From the NCBI GenBank assembly GCA_036273855.1, contig DASUGU010000029.1, positions 164,797 through 228,796 on the forward strand: DNA of 64,000 bases, given 5' to 3'. This stretch comes from DATEPR01 sp036273855. GTDB lineage: Bacteria; Actinomycetota; Actinomycetes; Mycobacteriales; Pseudonocardiaceae. Both the position numbers and the translations under genes were made by a program. Below are positions 11,287-19,172 of the stretch, piece by piece (the first letter of the stretch is position 1; each line of letters opens with the position of its first letter). Below the pieces are notes generated by a model. That model did no database searches and was not told the origin of the DNA. It was given only the letters and a program-made list of their open reading frames with translations.

Positions 11287-12865
11287 CGGCGGTCGCCGTG
11301 ATGGCGGGTGGCGCGGTCATCGTGCCGGCGCTGGCGATCGCGGACAGCACGGCCCCGGCCTTGTTCAGTGTCTCGTCGTCCTCGGCGGCCGGATCGGAGT
11401 CGGCCACGATGCCGCCGCCTGCCTGCACGTACGCCCGGCCGGCGCGGATCATCGCGGTGCGGATGGTGATGGCGGTGTCCGCGTCGCCCGCGAAGTCGAG
11501 GTAACCCACCACTCCACCGTAGGGGCCGCGCCGGGTCGGTTCGAGCTCCTCGATCAGCTCCATCGCCCTCGGCTTCGGCGCGCCGGACAGCGTGCCGGCC
11601 GGGAAGCACGCGGTCACGGCGTCGAACGCGGTGCGGCCGGCCGCCAGTTCACCGGTCACCGTGGACACGATGTGCATCACATGGCTGTAGCGCTCCACCC
11701 GGAAGAAGTCGACCACGCGCACCGAACCGGGGCGGCAGACCCGGCCCAGGTCGTTGCGGCCCAGGTCGACCAGCATCAGGTGCTCCGCGCGCTCCTTGGC
11801 GTCGGACAGCAGGTCCTTCTCCAGCAGCGCGTCCTCCTCCGGGTCGGCGCTGCGCCACCGGGTGCCGGCGATCGGGTGGGTGGTGGCGTGGCCGTCCCGG
11901 ACGGTGACCAGTGCCTCCGGGCTGGAGCCGACGATGTCGAAGTCGTCCAGCCGGAGCAGGTACATGTACGGGCTGGGGTTGGTGGTGCGCAGCACCCGGT
12001 AGACGTCCAGGGCGTCGGCGTCGGTGGCCATCTCGAACCGTTGGGACACAACGACCTGGAACGCCTCGCCTGCCTTGATGGCCTCCTTGGCCGCGTTCAC
12101 CGCGCCGTGGTGCTCGGCGGCCGTGCGGCAGCGCCGGAAGTCCGGCTTCGGGCGGTCGAACACGGCCACGGTCGGGGTGCTCTCGGTGCACAGCCGGACG
12201 GTCATCTCGTCCAGCCGGGCCACGGCGTCGTCGTAGGCGGCGTCCACCCGTTCCGGCGAGTCGTCCCAGTTCACCGCGTTCGCGATCAGCGTGATGGTGC
12301 CCTCGTGGTGGTCCAGCGCGGCCAGGTCGGTGGCCAGCAGCATGACCAGTTCGGGCACCCGCAGGTCGTCCTCGGCCAGTTCGGGCAGCCGTTCCAGCCG
12401 GCGGACGGCGTCGTAGGCGAGGTAGCCGACCATGCCGCCGGTCAGCGGGGGCAGGCCGGGCAGCGGGTCGGTGTGCAGGATGTCGACGGTCTCGCGCAGC
12501 GCCTGCAGCGGGTCACCGCCGGAGGGCAGGCCGACCGGCGGGTGGCCCAGCCAGGTGGCCCTGCCGTCGACCGCGGTGAGCGCGGCCGCGCTGCGCACGC
12601 CGACGAACGACCACCGCGACCACGACTGGCCGTTCTCGGCCGATTCGAACAGGAAGGTGCCCGGCCGGTTGGCGGCCAGCTTCCGGTACACCCCCAGGGG
12701 GGTCTCGTCGTCGGCGAGCAGGCGCCGGACCACCGGGATGACCCTGCGATCCGCGGCCAACTCCCGGAACTGCGCCCTGTCGGGCAACACCGCGCCCAGT
12801 TCCTGACTGCCCAGATCGCCGCTGCGGACCATGGTGTGCATTCTGCCCGTTCGGTTGACTGGCAC
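11252..12865 (-). CDS. trpE: Anthranilate synthase component I
   Basis: TrpE makes anthranilate from chorismate and ammonia; it needs a TrpG glutamine amidotransferase that is not in this window. The product is 537 residues from GTG 12865, or 529 from ATG 12841. The N-terminal regulatory segment contains FLFESAENGQSWSRWSFVG, equivalent to the Trp-binding LLES site. Catalytic-domain motifs include FQVVVSQRF, PIAGTRWRSADPEED, LMLVDLGRNDLGRVC and GTLSGAPKPRAMELI. No Shine-Dalgarno precedes either candidate start. TAGGGT lies 8 nt before GTG 12865, which favours that start as leaderless. It is divergent from a TetR gene with a palindrome in the shared region. Confidence 0.95.
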   Translation of the reverse strand: MPVNRTGRMHTMVRSGDLGSQELGAVLPDRAQFRELAADRRVIPVVRRLLADDETPLGVYRKLAANRPGTFLFESAENGQSWSRWSFVGVRSAAALTAVDGRATWLGHPPVGLPSGGDPLQALRETVDILHTDPLPGLPPLTGGMVGYLAYDAVRRLERLPELAEDDLRVPELVMLLATDLAALDHHEGTITLIANAVNWDDSPERVDAAYDDAVARLDEMTVRLCTESTPTVAVFDRPKPDFRRCRTAAEHHGAVNAAKEAIKAGEAFQVVVSQRFEMATDADALDVYRVLRTTNPSPYMYLLRLDDFDIVGSSPEALVTVRDGHATTHPIAGTRWRSADPEEDALLEKDLLSDAKERAEHLMLVDLGRNDLGRVCRPGSVRVVDFFRVERYSHVMHIVSTVTGELAAGRTAFDAVTACFPAGTLSGAPKPRAMELIEELEPTRRGPYGGVVGYLDFAGDADTAITIRTAMIRAGRAYVQAGGGIVADSDPAAEDDETLNKAGAVLSAIASAGTMTAPPAITATADAELAGGPARG

Positions 12866-12873
12866 CAGCAGGC

Positions 12874-12879
12874 ACCCTA
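12874..12879 (-). promoter_or_regulatory. Putative -10 box of trpE
   Basis: Minus-strand TAGGGT lies 8 nt before GTG 12865, directly beside the palindrome at 12881-12900. A repressor bound there would block the promoter. Confidence 0.4.
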
Positions 12880-12880
12880 C

Positions 12881-12900
12881 ATTTCATTATCTGTTGAAAT
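12881..12900. promoter_or_regulatory. Palindrome between trpE and tetR (candidate TetR operator)
   Basis: ATTTCA (12881-12886) and TGAAAT (12895-12900) form a perfect 6+6 inverted repeat with an 8-bp centre. It is AT-rich in a very GC-rich setting. It lies 11 bp before the TetR start and next to the trpE -10, the usual place for an autoregulatory TetR site. Confidence 0.5.
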
Positions 12901-12910
12901 TGGAGTCGGA

Positions 12911-13507
12911 GTGACGGAAGCCGAGACACCGCGCCGCAGGGGTCGGCGTGCCGGCGGCGAGGACACCAGGGCCGCGCTGCTCGCCGCGGCCCGCGAGGTG
13001 TTCGCCGAGCAGGGCTACCAGGGCGCGACCGTACGCGGCATCGCGGCCCGGGCCGGGGTGGACGCGGCGATGGTCAACCACTGGTTCGGCGGCAAGCAGG
13101 GCCTGTTCTCGGCGATTCTGGAACTGCCGTTCGACCCGTCGATCCTGATCGACCGGGTGACCGCCGGCAGCGTGGACACGATCGCCGAGCGGGTGCTGCG
13201 CACGTTCGTCACGCTGTGGGACACGCACCAGGGCCGGTTCGCCGCGCTGATGCTGAGCGTGTCCAGCCAGGAGGTGGCGGCCGCCGCGGTGGCCGAGTTC
13301 TTCAGCGGCACGGTGTTCCAGGTGATCGCCGAGGCCACCGGCGCCGACCGGCCGACCATGCGCGGCGCCCTGGCCGCCGGTCAGATGGTGGGGCTGGGCA
13401 TGGCGCGGTACGTGCTGAAGCTGGAACCGCTCGCCTCGGCCGACGTCGACGAGCTGGTGACCATGATCGCGCCGAACCTGCAGCGCTACCTGACCGGCGA
13501 ACTCTGA
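12911..13507 (+). CDS. TetR-family transcriptional regulator
   Basis: A 198-residue one-domain regulator. The N-terminal helix-turn-helix reads AAREVFAEQGYQGATVRGIA followed by ARAGVDAAMVNHWFGGKQGLF, the canonical TetR DNA-binding motif at about residues 21-65. The C-terminal half resembles the TetR_C (AcrR/Rv3405c-like) helical domain that binds a ligand. The GTG at 12911 has GGAG 5 nt upstream. It is divergent from trpE across a 45-bp gap, and its 3' end overlaps hisI by 22 nt in the opposite direction. The ligand is unknown; the divergent arrangement suggests control of itself and possibly trpE. Confidence 0.92.
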   Translation: MTEAETPRRRGRRAGGEDTRAALLAAAREVFAEQGYQGATVRGIAARAGVDAAMVNHWFGGKQGLFSAILELPFDPSILIDRVTAGSVDTIAERVLRTFVTLWDTHQGRFAALMLSVSSQEVAAAAVAEFFSGTVFQVIAEATGADRPTMRGALAAGQMVGLGMARYVLKLEPLASADVDELVTMIAPNLQRYLTGEL

Positions 13508-13857
13508 GCGGACTCGGCCGGCAGGAGCACGTCGGCGTCGAAGCAGGTGCGGTCGCCGGTGTGGCAGGCGGCGCCCTGCTGGTCGACGACGAGCAGGACC
13601 GTGTCGCCGTCGCAGTCCAGGCGCACCTCACGGACGTGCTGGGTGTGGCCGGACGTCTCGCCCTTGATCCAGAGCTGGTGGCGGCTGCGGGAGAAGTAGG
13701 TGGCCTCGCAGGTGGTCAGGGTGCGGTGCAGCGCCTCGTCGTTCATCCACGCGACCATCAGCACCTCGCCGGTGCCGTACGCCTGCGCCACCGCGCACAC
13801 CAGGCCGTCCGGGGTGCGCTTGAGCCGCCGCGCGATCTCCGGTGCCAGTTCGCTCAT
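13486..13857 (-). CDS. hisI: Phosphoribosyl-AMP cyclohydrolase
   Basis: HisI opens the purine ring of phosphoribosyl-AMP in step three of histidine synthesis. The 123-residue monofunctional protein shows VLMVAWMNDEAL, ATYFSRSRHQLWIKGETSGH and the metal-binding stretch VRLDCDGDTVLLVVDQQGAACHTGDRTCF with its Asp and Cys ligands. No HisE domain is fused. The ATG overlaps the hisF stop as ATGA, so hisF and hisI are translated together. The 3' end overlaps the convergent TetR gene. Confidence 0.97.
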   Translation of the reverse strand: MSELAPEIARRLKRTPDGLVCAVAQAYGTGEVLMVAWMNDEALHRTLTTCEATYFSRSRHQLWIKGETSGHTQHVREVRLDCDGDTVLLVVDQQGAACHTGDRTCFDADVLLPAESAQSSPVR

Positions 13858-14624
13858 CGGATCTCCACCCCCGCCTGCGCCAGCACTCCCTTGACCTCGC
13901 CGATCCGCAGCGTGCCGAAATGGAAGACGCTGGCCGCCAGCACCGCGTCCGCGCCCGCCGCCACGGCGGGCGGGAAATGCGCCAGCTCACCCGCACCGCC
14001 GCTGGCGATCAGCGGCACCTCGACCCTGGCCCGCACCATCTCGATCAGCTCGACGTCGAACCCGGCCCGGGTGCCGTCGGCGTCCATCGAGTTGAGCAGG
14101 ATCTCGCCGACGCCCAGCTCCTGGCCGCGCGCCGCCCACTCGACGGCGTCGATGCCGGTGCCCTGCCGGCCGCCGTGTGTCGTCACCTCGAAACCGGACG
14201 GTGTCGGCTCGCCGTCGCGCACCCGGCGGGCGTCCACCGACAGCACGATGCACTGCGACCCGAACCGGCGGGACATCTCGTGCAGCAGCTCCGGCCGGGC
14301 GATGGCCGCCGTGTTGACGCTGACCTTGTCCGCGCCCGCTCGCAGCAGCCGGTTCACGTCGTCCACGGCCCGCACGCCACCGCCGACGGTGAGCGGGATG
14401 AACACCTGCTCGGCGGTGCGCCGCACCACGTCGTACGTGGTCTCGCGGTCACCGGAGGACGCGGTCACGTCCAGGAAGGTCAGCTCGTCGGCGCCCTCGG
14501 CGTCGTAGGCGGCGGCCAGCTCGACGGGATCGCCCGCATCGACCAGGTCGGCGAAGTTGACGCCCTTGACCACCCGGCCCGCGTCCACGTCCAGACAGGG
14601 GATCACCCGCACCGCAACACCCAC
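13854..14624 (-). CDS. hisF: Imidazole glycerol phosphate synthase cyclase subunit
   Basis: HisF uses ammonia from HisH to convert PRFAR to imidazole glycerol phosphate and AICAR. The 256-residue barrel has AVRVIPCLDVDAGRVVKGVNF, LTVGGGVRAVDDVNRLLRAG, NSMDADGTRAGFD and IASGGAGELAHF, with catalytic Asp residues in CLDVD and NSMDADG. The GTG at 14624 gives the normal family length; a longer reading to 14675 adds an unconserved leader. No clear ribosome site is seen. A plus-strand LysE gene separates it from hisA, so hisF-hisI probably has its own promoter. Its partner HisH is about 10 kb away. Confidence 0.97.
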   Translation of the reverse strand: MGVAVRVIPCLDVDAGRVVKGVNFADLVDAGDPVELAAAYDAEGADELTFLDVTASSGDRETTYDVVRRTAEQVFIPLTVGGGVRAVDDVNRLLRAGADKVSVNTAAIARPELLHEMSRRFGSQCIVLSVDARRVRDGEPTPSGFEVTTHGGRQGTGIDAVEWAARGQELGVGEILLNSMDADGTRAGFDVELIEMVRARVEVPLIASGGAGELAHFPPAVAAGADAVLAASVFHFGTLRIGEVKGVLAQAGVEIR

Positions 14625-14744
14625 GTCGACAGGATCGCACACGCCCGAAAGGCGCTGCTCAGCCGGCGTGCGCACTCGATCGGCTATCCTATATCAGCGG
14701 TGTCAACCGGTTTTCCACCCGCGGTGCGTGGTAGAAACGAACGG

Positions 14745-15386
14745 ATGCCCGTCAATCCCGCGTTCCTCGCCGGCTTCCTCGCGTTGTCGGCATTGCTGTC
14801 GGTGATCCCCGGACCATCGGTGGTCCTGGAGACCGGCCGGGCGATCACGGCCGGGCGGTCGTCGGCCATGTGGATCGTGCTCGGGAACGCCGTGGGCGGT
14901 CTGGTCCTGCTCGGTCTGGTGCTGGCCGGCCTCGGCGCGATCGTGGGGGCATCGGCCGAGCTCTTCCTGGTCGTGAAGATCCTCGGTGCCCTCTACCTGC
15001 TGTGGCTCGGGGTGCGCTCGCTGCTCGCGGCCCGATCGGGGTCGACCGAAGAATTCGCCACGGTCGGCGGAGCGGGTGTGGCGTCCCGGCGACAACTCGT
15101 GCGGCAGGGCTTCCTGGTCGGGGTGGGCAACCCGAAGACCATCGTCTCGCTCATGGCGATCCTGCCCCAGTTCGTCGACCATGCCCGAGGGGACGCCACA
15201 CTGCAGATGCTGCTCATCGGCCTCGCGGGTGGCCTGGCCCAGGTCCTGATCGAGACCGTCTGGGTGCACGCGGCGGCCGGTCTGCGGTCCTGGTTCCTGC
15301 GTCGACCGCGCCGGATCAAGGCCGTCAAGGCCACCGGCGGGCTCGCCATGATCGGACTGGCCGGCAAACTCGCCTTCCAGCACTAG
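14745..15386 (+). CDS. LysE/RhtB-family amino acid exporter
   Basis: A 213-residue inner-membrane exporter of the LysE superfamily with six hydrophobic segments. The first segment carries the family signature LLSVIPGPSVVLETGRAI, and the mid-protein motif FLVGVGNPKTIVSLMAILPQF is also typical. Substrates in this family are amino acids or homoserine/threonine-like compounds; the specificity here cannot be read. It is inserted in opposite orientation between hisA and hisF. Its stop codon and the hisA stop are interlocked in one CTAG. Confidence 0.9.
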   Translation: MPVNPAFLAGFLALSALLSVIPGPSVVLETGRAITAGRSSAMWIVLGNAVGGLVLLGLVLAGLGAIVGASAELFLVVKILGALYLLWLGVRSLLAARSGSTEEFATVGGAGVASRRQLVRQGFLVGVGNPKTIVSLMAILPQFVDHARGDATLQMLLIGLAGGLAQVLIETVWVHAAAGLRSWFLRRPRRIKAVKATGGLAMIGLAGKLAFQH

Positions 15387-16117
15387 TCGGCGACGGCCGC
15401 CAACGCCTCGGGCAGGGTGAACGCGCCCGCGTACAGGGCCTTGCCGACGATGGCGCCCTCCACCCCGTCGTCGGCCAGCGTGGCCAGCTTCCGCAGATCA
15501 TCCACACTGGACACTCCGCCGGACGCGATGACGTGGGCGTCGGTCCGCGCGCACACGTCGCGCAGCAGTTGCAGGTTCGGGCCCTGCAGGGTGCCGTCCT
15601 TGCTCACGTCGGTGACCACGTACCGGGCGCAGCCGTCCGCGTCCAGCCGCTCCAGCACCGGCCACAGGTCGCCGCCGTCGGTGGTCCAGCCGCGGGCGGC
15701 CAGCCGGTGGCCGTCCTCGGTGATCCGCACGTCCAGGCCGACCGCGATCAGCTCGCCGTGCTCGGCGATCACCCGCGAGCACCACGCCGGGTTCTCCAGC
15801 GCGGCCGTACCCAGGTTGACCCTGGCGCAGCCGGTGGCCAGCGCCGCCGCCAGCGAGGCGTCGTCCCGGATGCCGCCGGACAGCTCGACCTTGACGTCCA
15901 GCTCGCCCACCACACCGGCCAGCAGCTCGCGGTTGTCACCCCGGCCGAACGCGGCGTCCAGGTCGACCAGGTGCACCCACTCGGCGCCGTCGGTCTGCCA
16001 GGCGAGTGCCGCGGCCCTGGGGTCGCCGTAGTCGGTCTCGGTGCCGGACGCGCCACGGACCAGCCGCACGGCCTTGCCGTCGGCCACGTCGACGGCCGGC
16101 AACAGCGTGAAAGTCAC
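15383..16117 (-). CDS. hisA: Phosphoribosyl isomerase A (HisA/TrpF bifunctional, PriA-type)
   Basis: In actinobacteria this enzyme isomerises both ProFAR (histidine pathway) and phosphoribosyl anthranilate (tryptophan pathway). The 244-residue barrel shows LLPAVDVADGKAVRLVRG, LVDLDAAFGRGDN, VELSGGIRDDASL, VTDVSKDGTLQGPN and IASGGVSSVDDL. The catalytic Asp residues lie in AVDVADG and DVSKDGT. No separate trpF is seen in the trp cluster, which fits the dual role, though activity is inferred from the lineage. The GTG start has no Shine-Dalgarno but has TAGGCT 6 nt upstream. It stands alone here, separated from hisH and hisF by accessory genes. Confidence 0.94.
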   Translation of the reverse strand: MTFTLLPAVDVADGKAVRLVRGASGTETDYGDPRAAALAWQTDGAEWVHLVDLDAAFGRGDNRELLAGVVGELDVKVELSGGIRDDASLAAALATGCARVNLGTAALENPAWCSRVIAEHGELIAVGLDVRITEDGHRLAARGWTTDGGDLWPVLERLDADGCARYVVTDVSKDGTLQGPNLQLLRDVCARTDAHVIASGGVSSVDDLRKLATLADDGVEGAIVGKALYAGAFTLPEALAAVAD

Positions 16118-16123
16118 GCTGGC

Positions 16124-16129
16124 AGCCTA
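16124..16129 (-). promoter_or_regulatory. Putative -10 box of hisA (leaderless start)
   Basis: Minus-strand TAGGCT ends 6 nt before the GTG of hisA. The same hexamer at the same distance precedes hisD (32158-32163). Confidence 0.5.
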
Positions 16130-16146
16130 CGGCCGGCCCGACCGCC

Positions 16147-16941
16147 TCAGTCCAGCGGCGTCATCACCGACCACAGCCGCTGCTCCAGGTCACGCAGGCC
16201 GTACTCGCGCACGCCGTAGGGCATGTCCTGCGGCTCGTAGCGGATCTCCGCGCCCAGTTCCTTCGCCCGCCGGTAGTGCGCGTCCACGTCGTCGACCACG
16301 ACGGACAGTCCGGCCGTCTCCACGCCCGTGTTGCGCGGCGAGTCCAGGCCGAACTCGGGCGCGACGCGGTGCAGCCAGATCACGCCGTCGCCCGCGGTGA
16401 CCTCGCCGTGCACCACGACACCGTCACCGTCCCGGTCCAGCCGGCCGGCCTCCAGGCCGAGCACCTCGGTCAGATAGCCGTGCGCCGCCTCGATGTCGGC
16501 GTAGACGAGCACCGGTATCCGGCGCTGCACGGTCGAGTCCACCATCGTCATCCCCTCCAGCACGTCCAGGAACTCCCGCAGTGCCGGCGCCTGCCGGGTG
16601 GCCATGGCGCCGGCGAGGACGGCCAGCCGCGACCGCAGCCGGTGCCCGGCGGCGAGCTGGCGGTCCAACTGGTCGATGTGGCGGTTCACGACGGACGAGA
16701 GTGAGGTGTCCGCACCGTCCAGGGCGCGCGCGATGTCCTGCAGTGTCAGGCCGATCGTGCGCAACCTGCTGATCCGGTACAGCCGGGCCAGGTCGTCGGC
16801 CGAGTACAGCCGATGGCCGTGGTCGCTGCGCCCGGACGGGACGAGCAGGCCGATCTCGTCGTAGTAGTGCAGGGTGCGCACCGTCAGGCCGGTGGCCCTG
16901 GCCACCTCCCCGACCCGCTTGCCCTCAGTCGTCCGCTCCAC
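16147..16941 (-). CDS. MerR-family regulator fused to a VOC (glyoxalase/bleomycin-resistance) domain
   Basis: A 264-residue fusion. Residues 8-75 form a MerR winged helix (VGEVARATGLTVRTLHYYDEIGLL), followed by a dimerisation helix to about residue 120. Residues from about 140 form a VOC fold (PVLVYADIEAAHGYLTEVLGLEA, DDVDAHYRRAKELGAEI, EYGLRDLEQRLWSVM). The VOC half probably replaces the usual MerR effector domain as a small-molecule sensor. The GTG at 16941 has no Shine-Dalgarno and sits 6 nt after a -10-like TAACGT. A MerR-type dyad lies just upstream, inside the 3' end of the overlapping debranching-enzyme gene. The ligand and targets are unknown. Confidence 0.9.
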   Translation of the reverse strand: MERTTEGKRVGEVARATGLTVRTLHYYDEIGLLVPSGRSDHGHRLYSADDLARLYRISRLRTIGLTLQDIARALDGADTSLSSVVNRHIDQLDRQLAAGHRLRSRLAVLAGAMATRQAPALREFLDVLEGMTMVDSTVQRRIPVLVYADIEAAHGYLTEVLGLEAGRLDRDGDGVVVHGEVTAGDGVIWLHRVAPEFGLDSPRNTGVETAGLSVVVDDVDAHYRRAKELGAEIRYEPQDMPYGVREYGLRDLEQRLWSVMTPLD

Positions 16942-19045
16942 GAGCCGACGTTATGCCCCTCACGTCCCGTGAGGGCAAGTCCACTCCGGAGCGTCCCCGA
17001 CCGGTGACGGTGACGCCCATCGGCGCGCGCACCGAGACCGGGTGGCCCGCCGCGTCCACGGCCAGGTCCAGCCGGCCGCTGCCCAGGCGCAGGCCGCGCA
17101 CGGACAGGGCGCCGACCGGACTGCCGGGCGGCGGGGCGATGCCCAGGGTGCGGTTGGGCACGTCCGGGCGCAGGCCGGTCAACACCCGCAGGATGCCGAC
17201 CGCCGCTGCCGCCGACCACGCCTGCGGGTGGCACGCCGCCGGGTACGGGGTGGGCTGGGGCAGGTCGGTCACCGAGTCGCCGCCGAACAGTTCGGGCAGC
17301 CGGTAGCCGAAGGAGGGCGCAGCGCGCAGCAGGCCGCCGACGAGTTCCGCGGCCGCCGACTGCTGGCCCGCCTCGCTCAGCGCCTGCGCGACGATCACCG
17401 TGTCGTGCGGCCACACCGTGCCGCAGTGGTAGGACAGCGGCGAATAGCCGCCCGCGTCGCTGGACATGGTGCGCAGGCCGAAGCCGGACGACATGTCCGG
17501 CGCGACCAGCCGCCCGGCGATCGTCTCGATCTCGTCGGCGGTCAGCATGCCGCTGCCGATCAGGTGGCCGATGTTGCTGGTCAGCGCGTCGACCGGGTGC
17601 TTGTTCCGGTCCAGCGCGATGGCCGGGTACGGCCCGTGCTCGTCGGCCACCCAGAACCGGCTGCGGAACCGGGTGGCCAGGTCGTCAGCGTAGGCCAGCC
17701 AGCGGTCGGCGCCGGAGCGGCCGAAGGCGTCCAGCAGTGCCGCGCCCTTGACGGCGGCCTCGTGCGCGTAGCCCTGCACCTCGCACAGCGCGATCGGCGG
17801 GTCGGCCAGGCGGCCGTCGCGGAAGCGGATCGAGTCGCCGGAGTCCTTCCAGCCCTGGTTGGCCAGGCCGGCACCGCTGTCGTTGATGTACTCCAGGAAA
17901 CCGTCGCCGTCCGGGTCGGCGTCGCCGGCCAGCCAGCCCAGCGCCGCCTCCGCGTTGGGCAGCAGGTCCTCGACGTCCTCGGCGGGCATCCCCCAGCGCC
18001 ACGCGTCGTACAGCAGGCATACCCACAGCGGGGTGGCGTCGATCGTGCCGTAGTAGACGGCGGGCAGCGAGACGCCGGTATTGGGTTCCACGAAACCGTT
18101 GCGCCGCAACTCATGCATGATCTTGCCGGGCGCCGCGGCGGTCCGCTGGTCGGTGGTCTTGCCCTGCCGGCCGGCCAGCGCGCGCAGCGTCGACCCGGCC
18201 AGGTCGGTGCCCAGCGGCAGCAGCAGCCGGGCCGCCCACAGGCTGTCCCGGCCGAACAGGGTGAAGAACCAGGGCGCGCCGGCCGCGAGGAACGGCTGGT
18301 CCGGCTGGTCGGTGGTGACCAGGCGCAGCGTGGCCAGGTCGTCCAGGGCCTGGTCGAGCAGCGCGGTCAGCCTGCGGTCGTCCGCGGTGACCTCGGGCCG
18401 CTCCCACTCGACGGCCGACACGGGTGCGGCGACCACGGCGGCCGGGTCGGTGGCGACCAGGCGCCAGGTGAGCACCTCGGTGGTCCGCGGTCGCAGGTCC
18501 AGTTGCCACTCCAGCCGGCCGCCGTCTCCGGTGGCGAACGCCTGGGCCCGCTCGCCGGTGGCCGTGGCGGTGATGCCGTCGCGGCCCCAGGTCAGGCCGT
18601 TCGCGGTGGCGGTGAAGGCGACCGGGTCGCCGTCGCGGCCGGACTTCACCTCGGCCATGTCCACCAGGTCGGCGGCCAGCAGCAGCCGGACGGTGGTGCG
18701 TACCGGTGTCCGCGCGGTCGACACGACGTGGATGCGCTCCACTACACCGTCCACTGTGGTCTCACGGTGGCGCTCGACGCGGACCGTCGGGTCGGGGCCG
18801 GGATCACCGAGCGACCGGGCCAGACTGACGAACCGGCTCCGCGCGCTGCCGTCCCGGACCGTCCGGATCAGCTCCAGGTCGGTGCCGTCGACCACCAGCT
18901 CGGCACGCGACAGCACCCGGACATCGGCGTGCAGCACGCCGTGCCCCCTGCTGCCGAGCAACTGTCCTGTGTGGTCACTGGCCACTGCGGTCGGTGCGCG
19001 CACGCACAGGTCGAGGTCGTGCAGAGCCGGTTGCAGATGAGCCAA
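16925..19045 (-). CDS. Glycogen debranching-type amylo-alpha-1,6-glucosidase
   Basis: A 706-residue two-part glucan enzyme. An N-terminal GDE_N_bis-like beta domain (DHTGQLLGSRGHGVLHADVR, then VLSRAELVVDG) is followed by an (alpha/alpha)6 barrel with PWFFTLFGRDSLWAAR, SLPAVYYGTIDATPLW, NQGWKDSGDSIRF and SYHCGTVWPHDT. These resemble amylo-alpha-1,6-glucosidase and trehalase-like hydrolases. No signal peptide is seen, so it is probably cytoplasmic. The TTG at 19045 is chosen because GAGGAGGGG lies just upstream; the longer reading frame beyond it is unconserved. It is divergent from a LacI gene and a sugar importer, suggesting hydrolysis of the imported oligosaccharide. Its 3' end overlaps the MerR-VOC start by 17 nt. 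Confidence 0.88.
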   Translation of the reverse strand: MAHLQPALHDLDLCVRAPTAVASDHTGQLLGSRGHGVLHADVRVLSRAELVVDGTDLELIRTVRDGSARSRFVSLARSLGDPGPDPTVRVERHRETTVDGVVERIHVVSTARTPVRTTVRLLLAADLVDMAEVKSGRDGDPVAFTATANGLTWGRDGITATATGERAQAFATGDGGRLEWQLDLRPRTTEVLTWRLVATDPAAVVAAPVSAVEWERPEVTADDRRLTALLDQALDDLATLRLVTTDQPDQPFLAAGAPWFFTLFGRDSLWAARLLLPLGTDLAGSTLRALAGRQGKTTDQRTAAAPGKIMHELRRNGFVEPNTGVSLPAVYYGTIDATPLWVCLLYDAWRWGMPAEDVEDLLPNAEAALGWLAGDADPDGDGFLEYINDSGAGLANQGWKDSGDSIRFRDGRLADPPIALCEVQGYAHEAAVKGAALLDAFGRSGADRWLAYADDLATRFRSRFWVADEHGPYPAIALDRNKHPVDALTSNIGHLIGSGMLTADEIETIAGRLVAPDMSSGFGLRTMSSDAGGYSPLSYHCGTVWPHDTVIVAQALSEAGQQSAAAELVGGLLRAAPSFGYRLPELFGGDSVTDLPQPTPYPAACHPQAWSAAAAVGILRVLTGLRPDVPNRTLGIAPPPGSPVGALSVRGLRLGSGRLDLAVDAAGHPVSVRAPMGVTVTGRGRSGVDLPSRDVRGITSARGADD
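16948..16978 (-). promoter_or_regulatory. MerR-type promoter with operator dyad, inside the debranching-enzyme gene
   Basis: On the minus strand TTGCCC (16978-16973) and TAACGT (16953-16948) are 19 bp apart, the long spacer typical of MerR-activated promoters. Between them lies a perfect 7+7 dyad, CCTCACG-GGA-CGTGAGG (16958-16974). The MerR-VOC start codon is 6 nt past the -10. This fits autoregulation with a leaderless transcript. Confidence 0.65.
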
Positions 19046-19108
19046 GACCCCTCCTCGGGTGAGGTGGTTGACGACAGCGACCTGACGGGTTAAGACTGTA
19101 CAGCAACG

Positions 19109-19124
19109 ATTTGAACGATCAAAT
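19109..19124. promoter_or_regulatory. LacI-family operator between debranching enzyme and lacI
   Basis: ATTTGAACGATCAAAT is a near-perfect palindrome with the central CG typical of LacI/GalR operators. On the minus strand it overlaps TTGATC, which is 16 bp from TACAGT, so it could cover the -35 of the debranching-enzyme promoter. No second copy was seen before the sugar-binding protein gene. Confidence 0.65.
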
Positions 19125-19172
19125 TTTCGCGGCCACGCCAACCGGGAGCATGGGTGGCCGGGAGGGACGCGC

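Noticed and set aside
14684..14735. AT-rich element with TTGACA and TAGGAT between hisF and LysE as a hisF promoter
   Set aside because: The two hexamers are only about 9 bp apart, too close for a normal sigma-70 promoter, so no feature was called.
17042..19093. A 683-codon plus-strand frame antisense to the debranching enzyme
   Set aside because: Composition is Arg/Gln/Val/Gly-rich with no motif; the minus-strand product matches a known two-domain enzyme.
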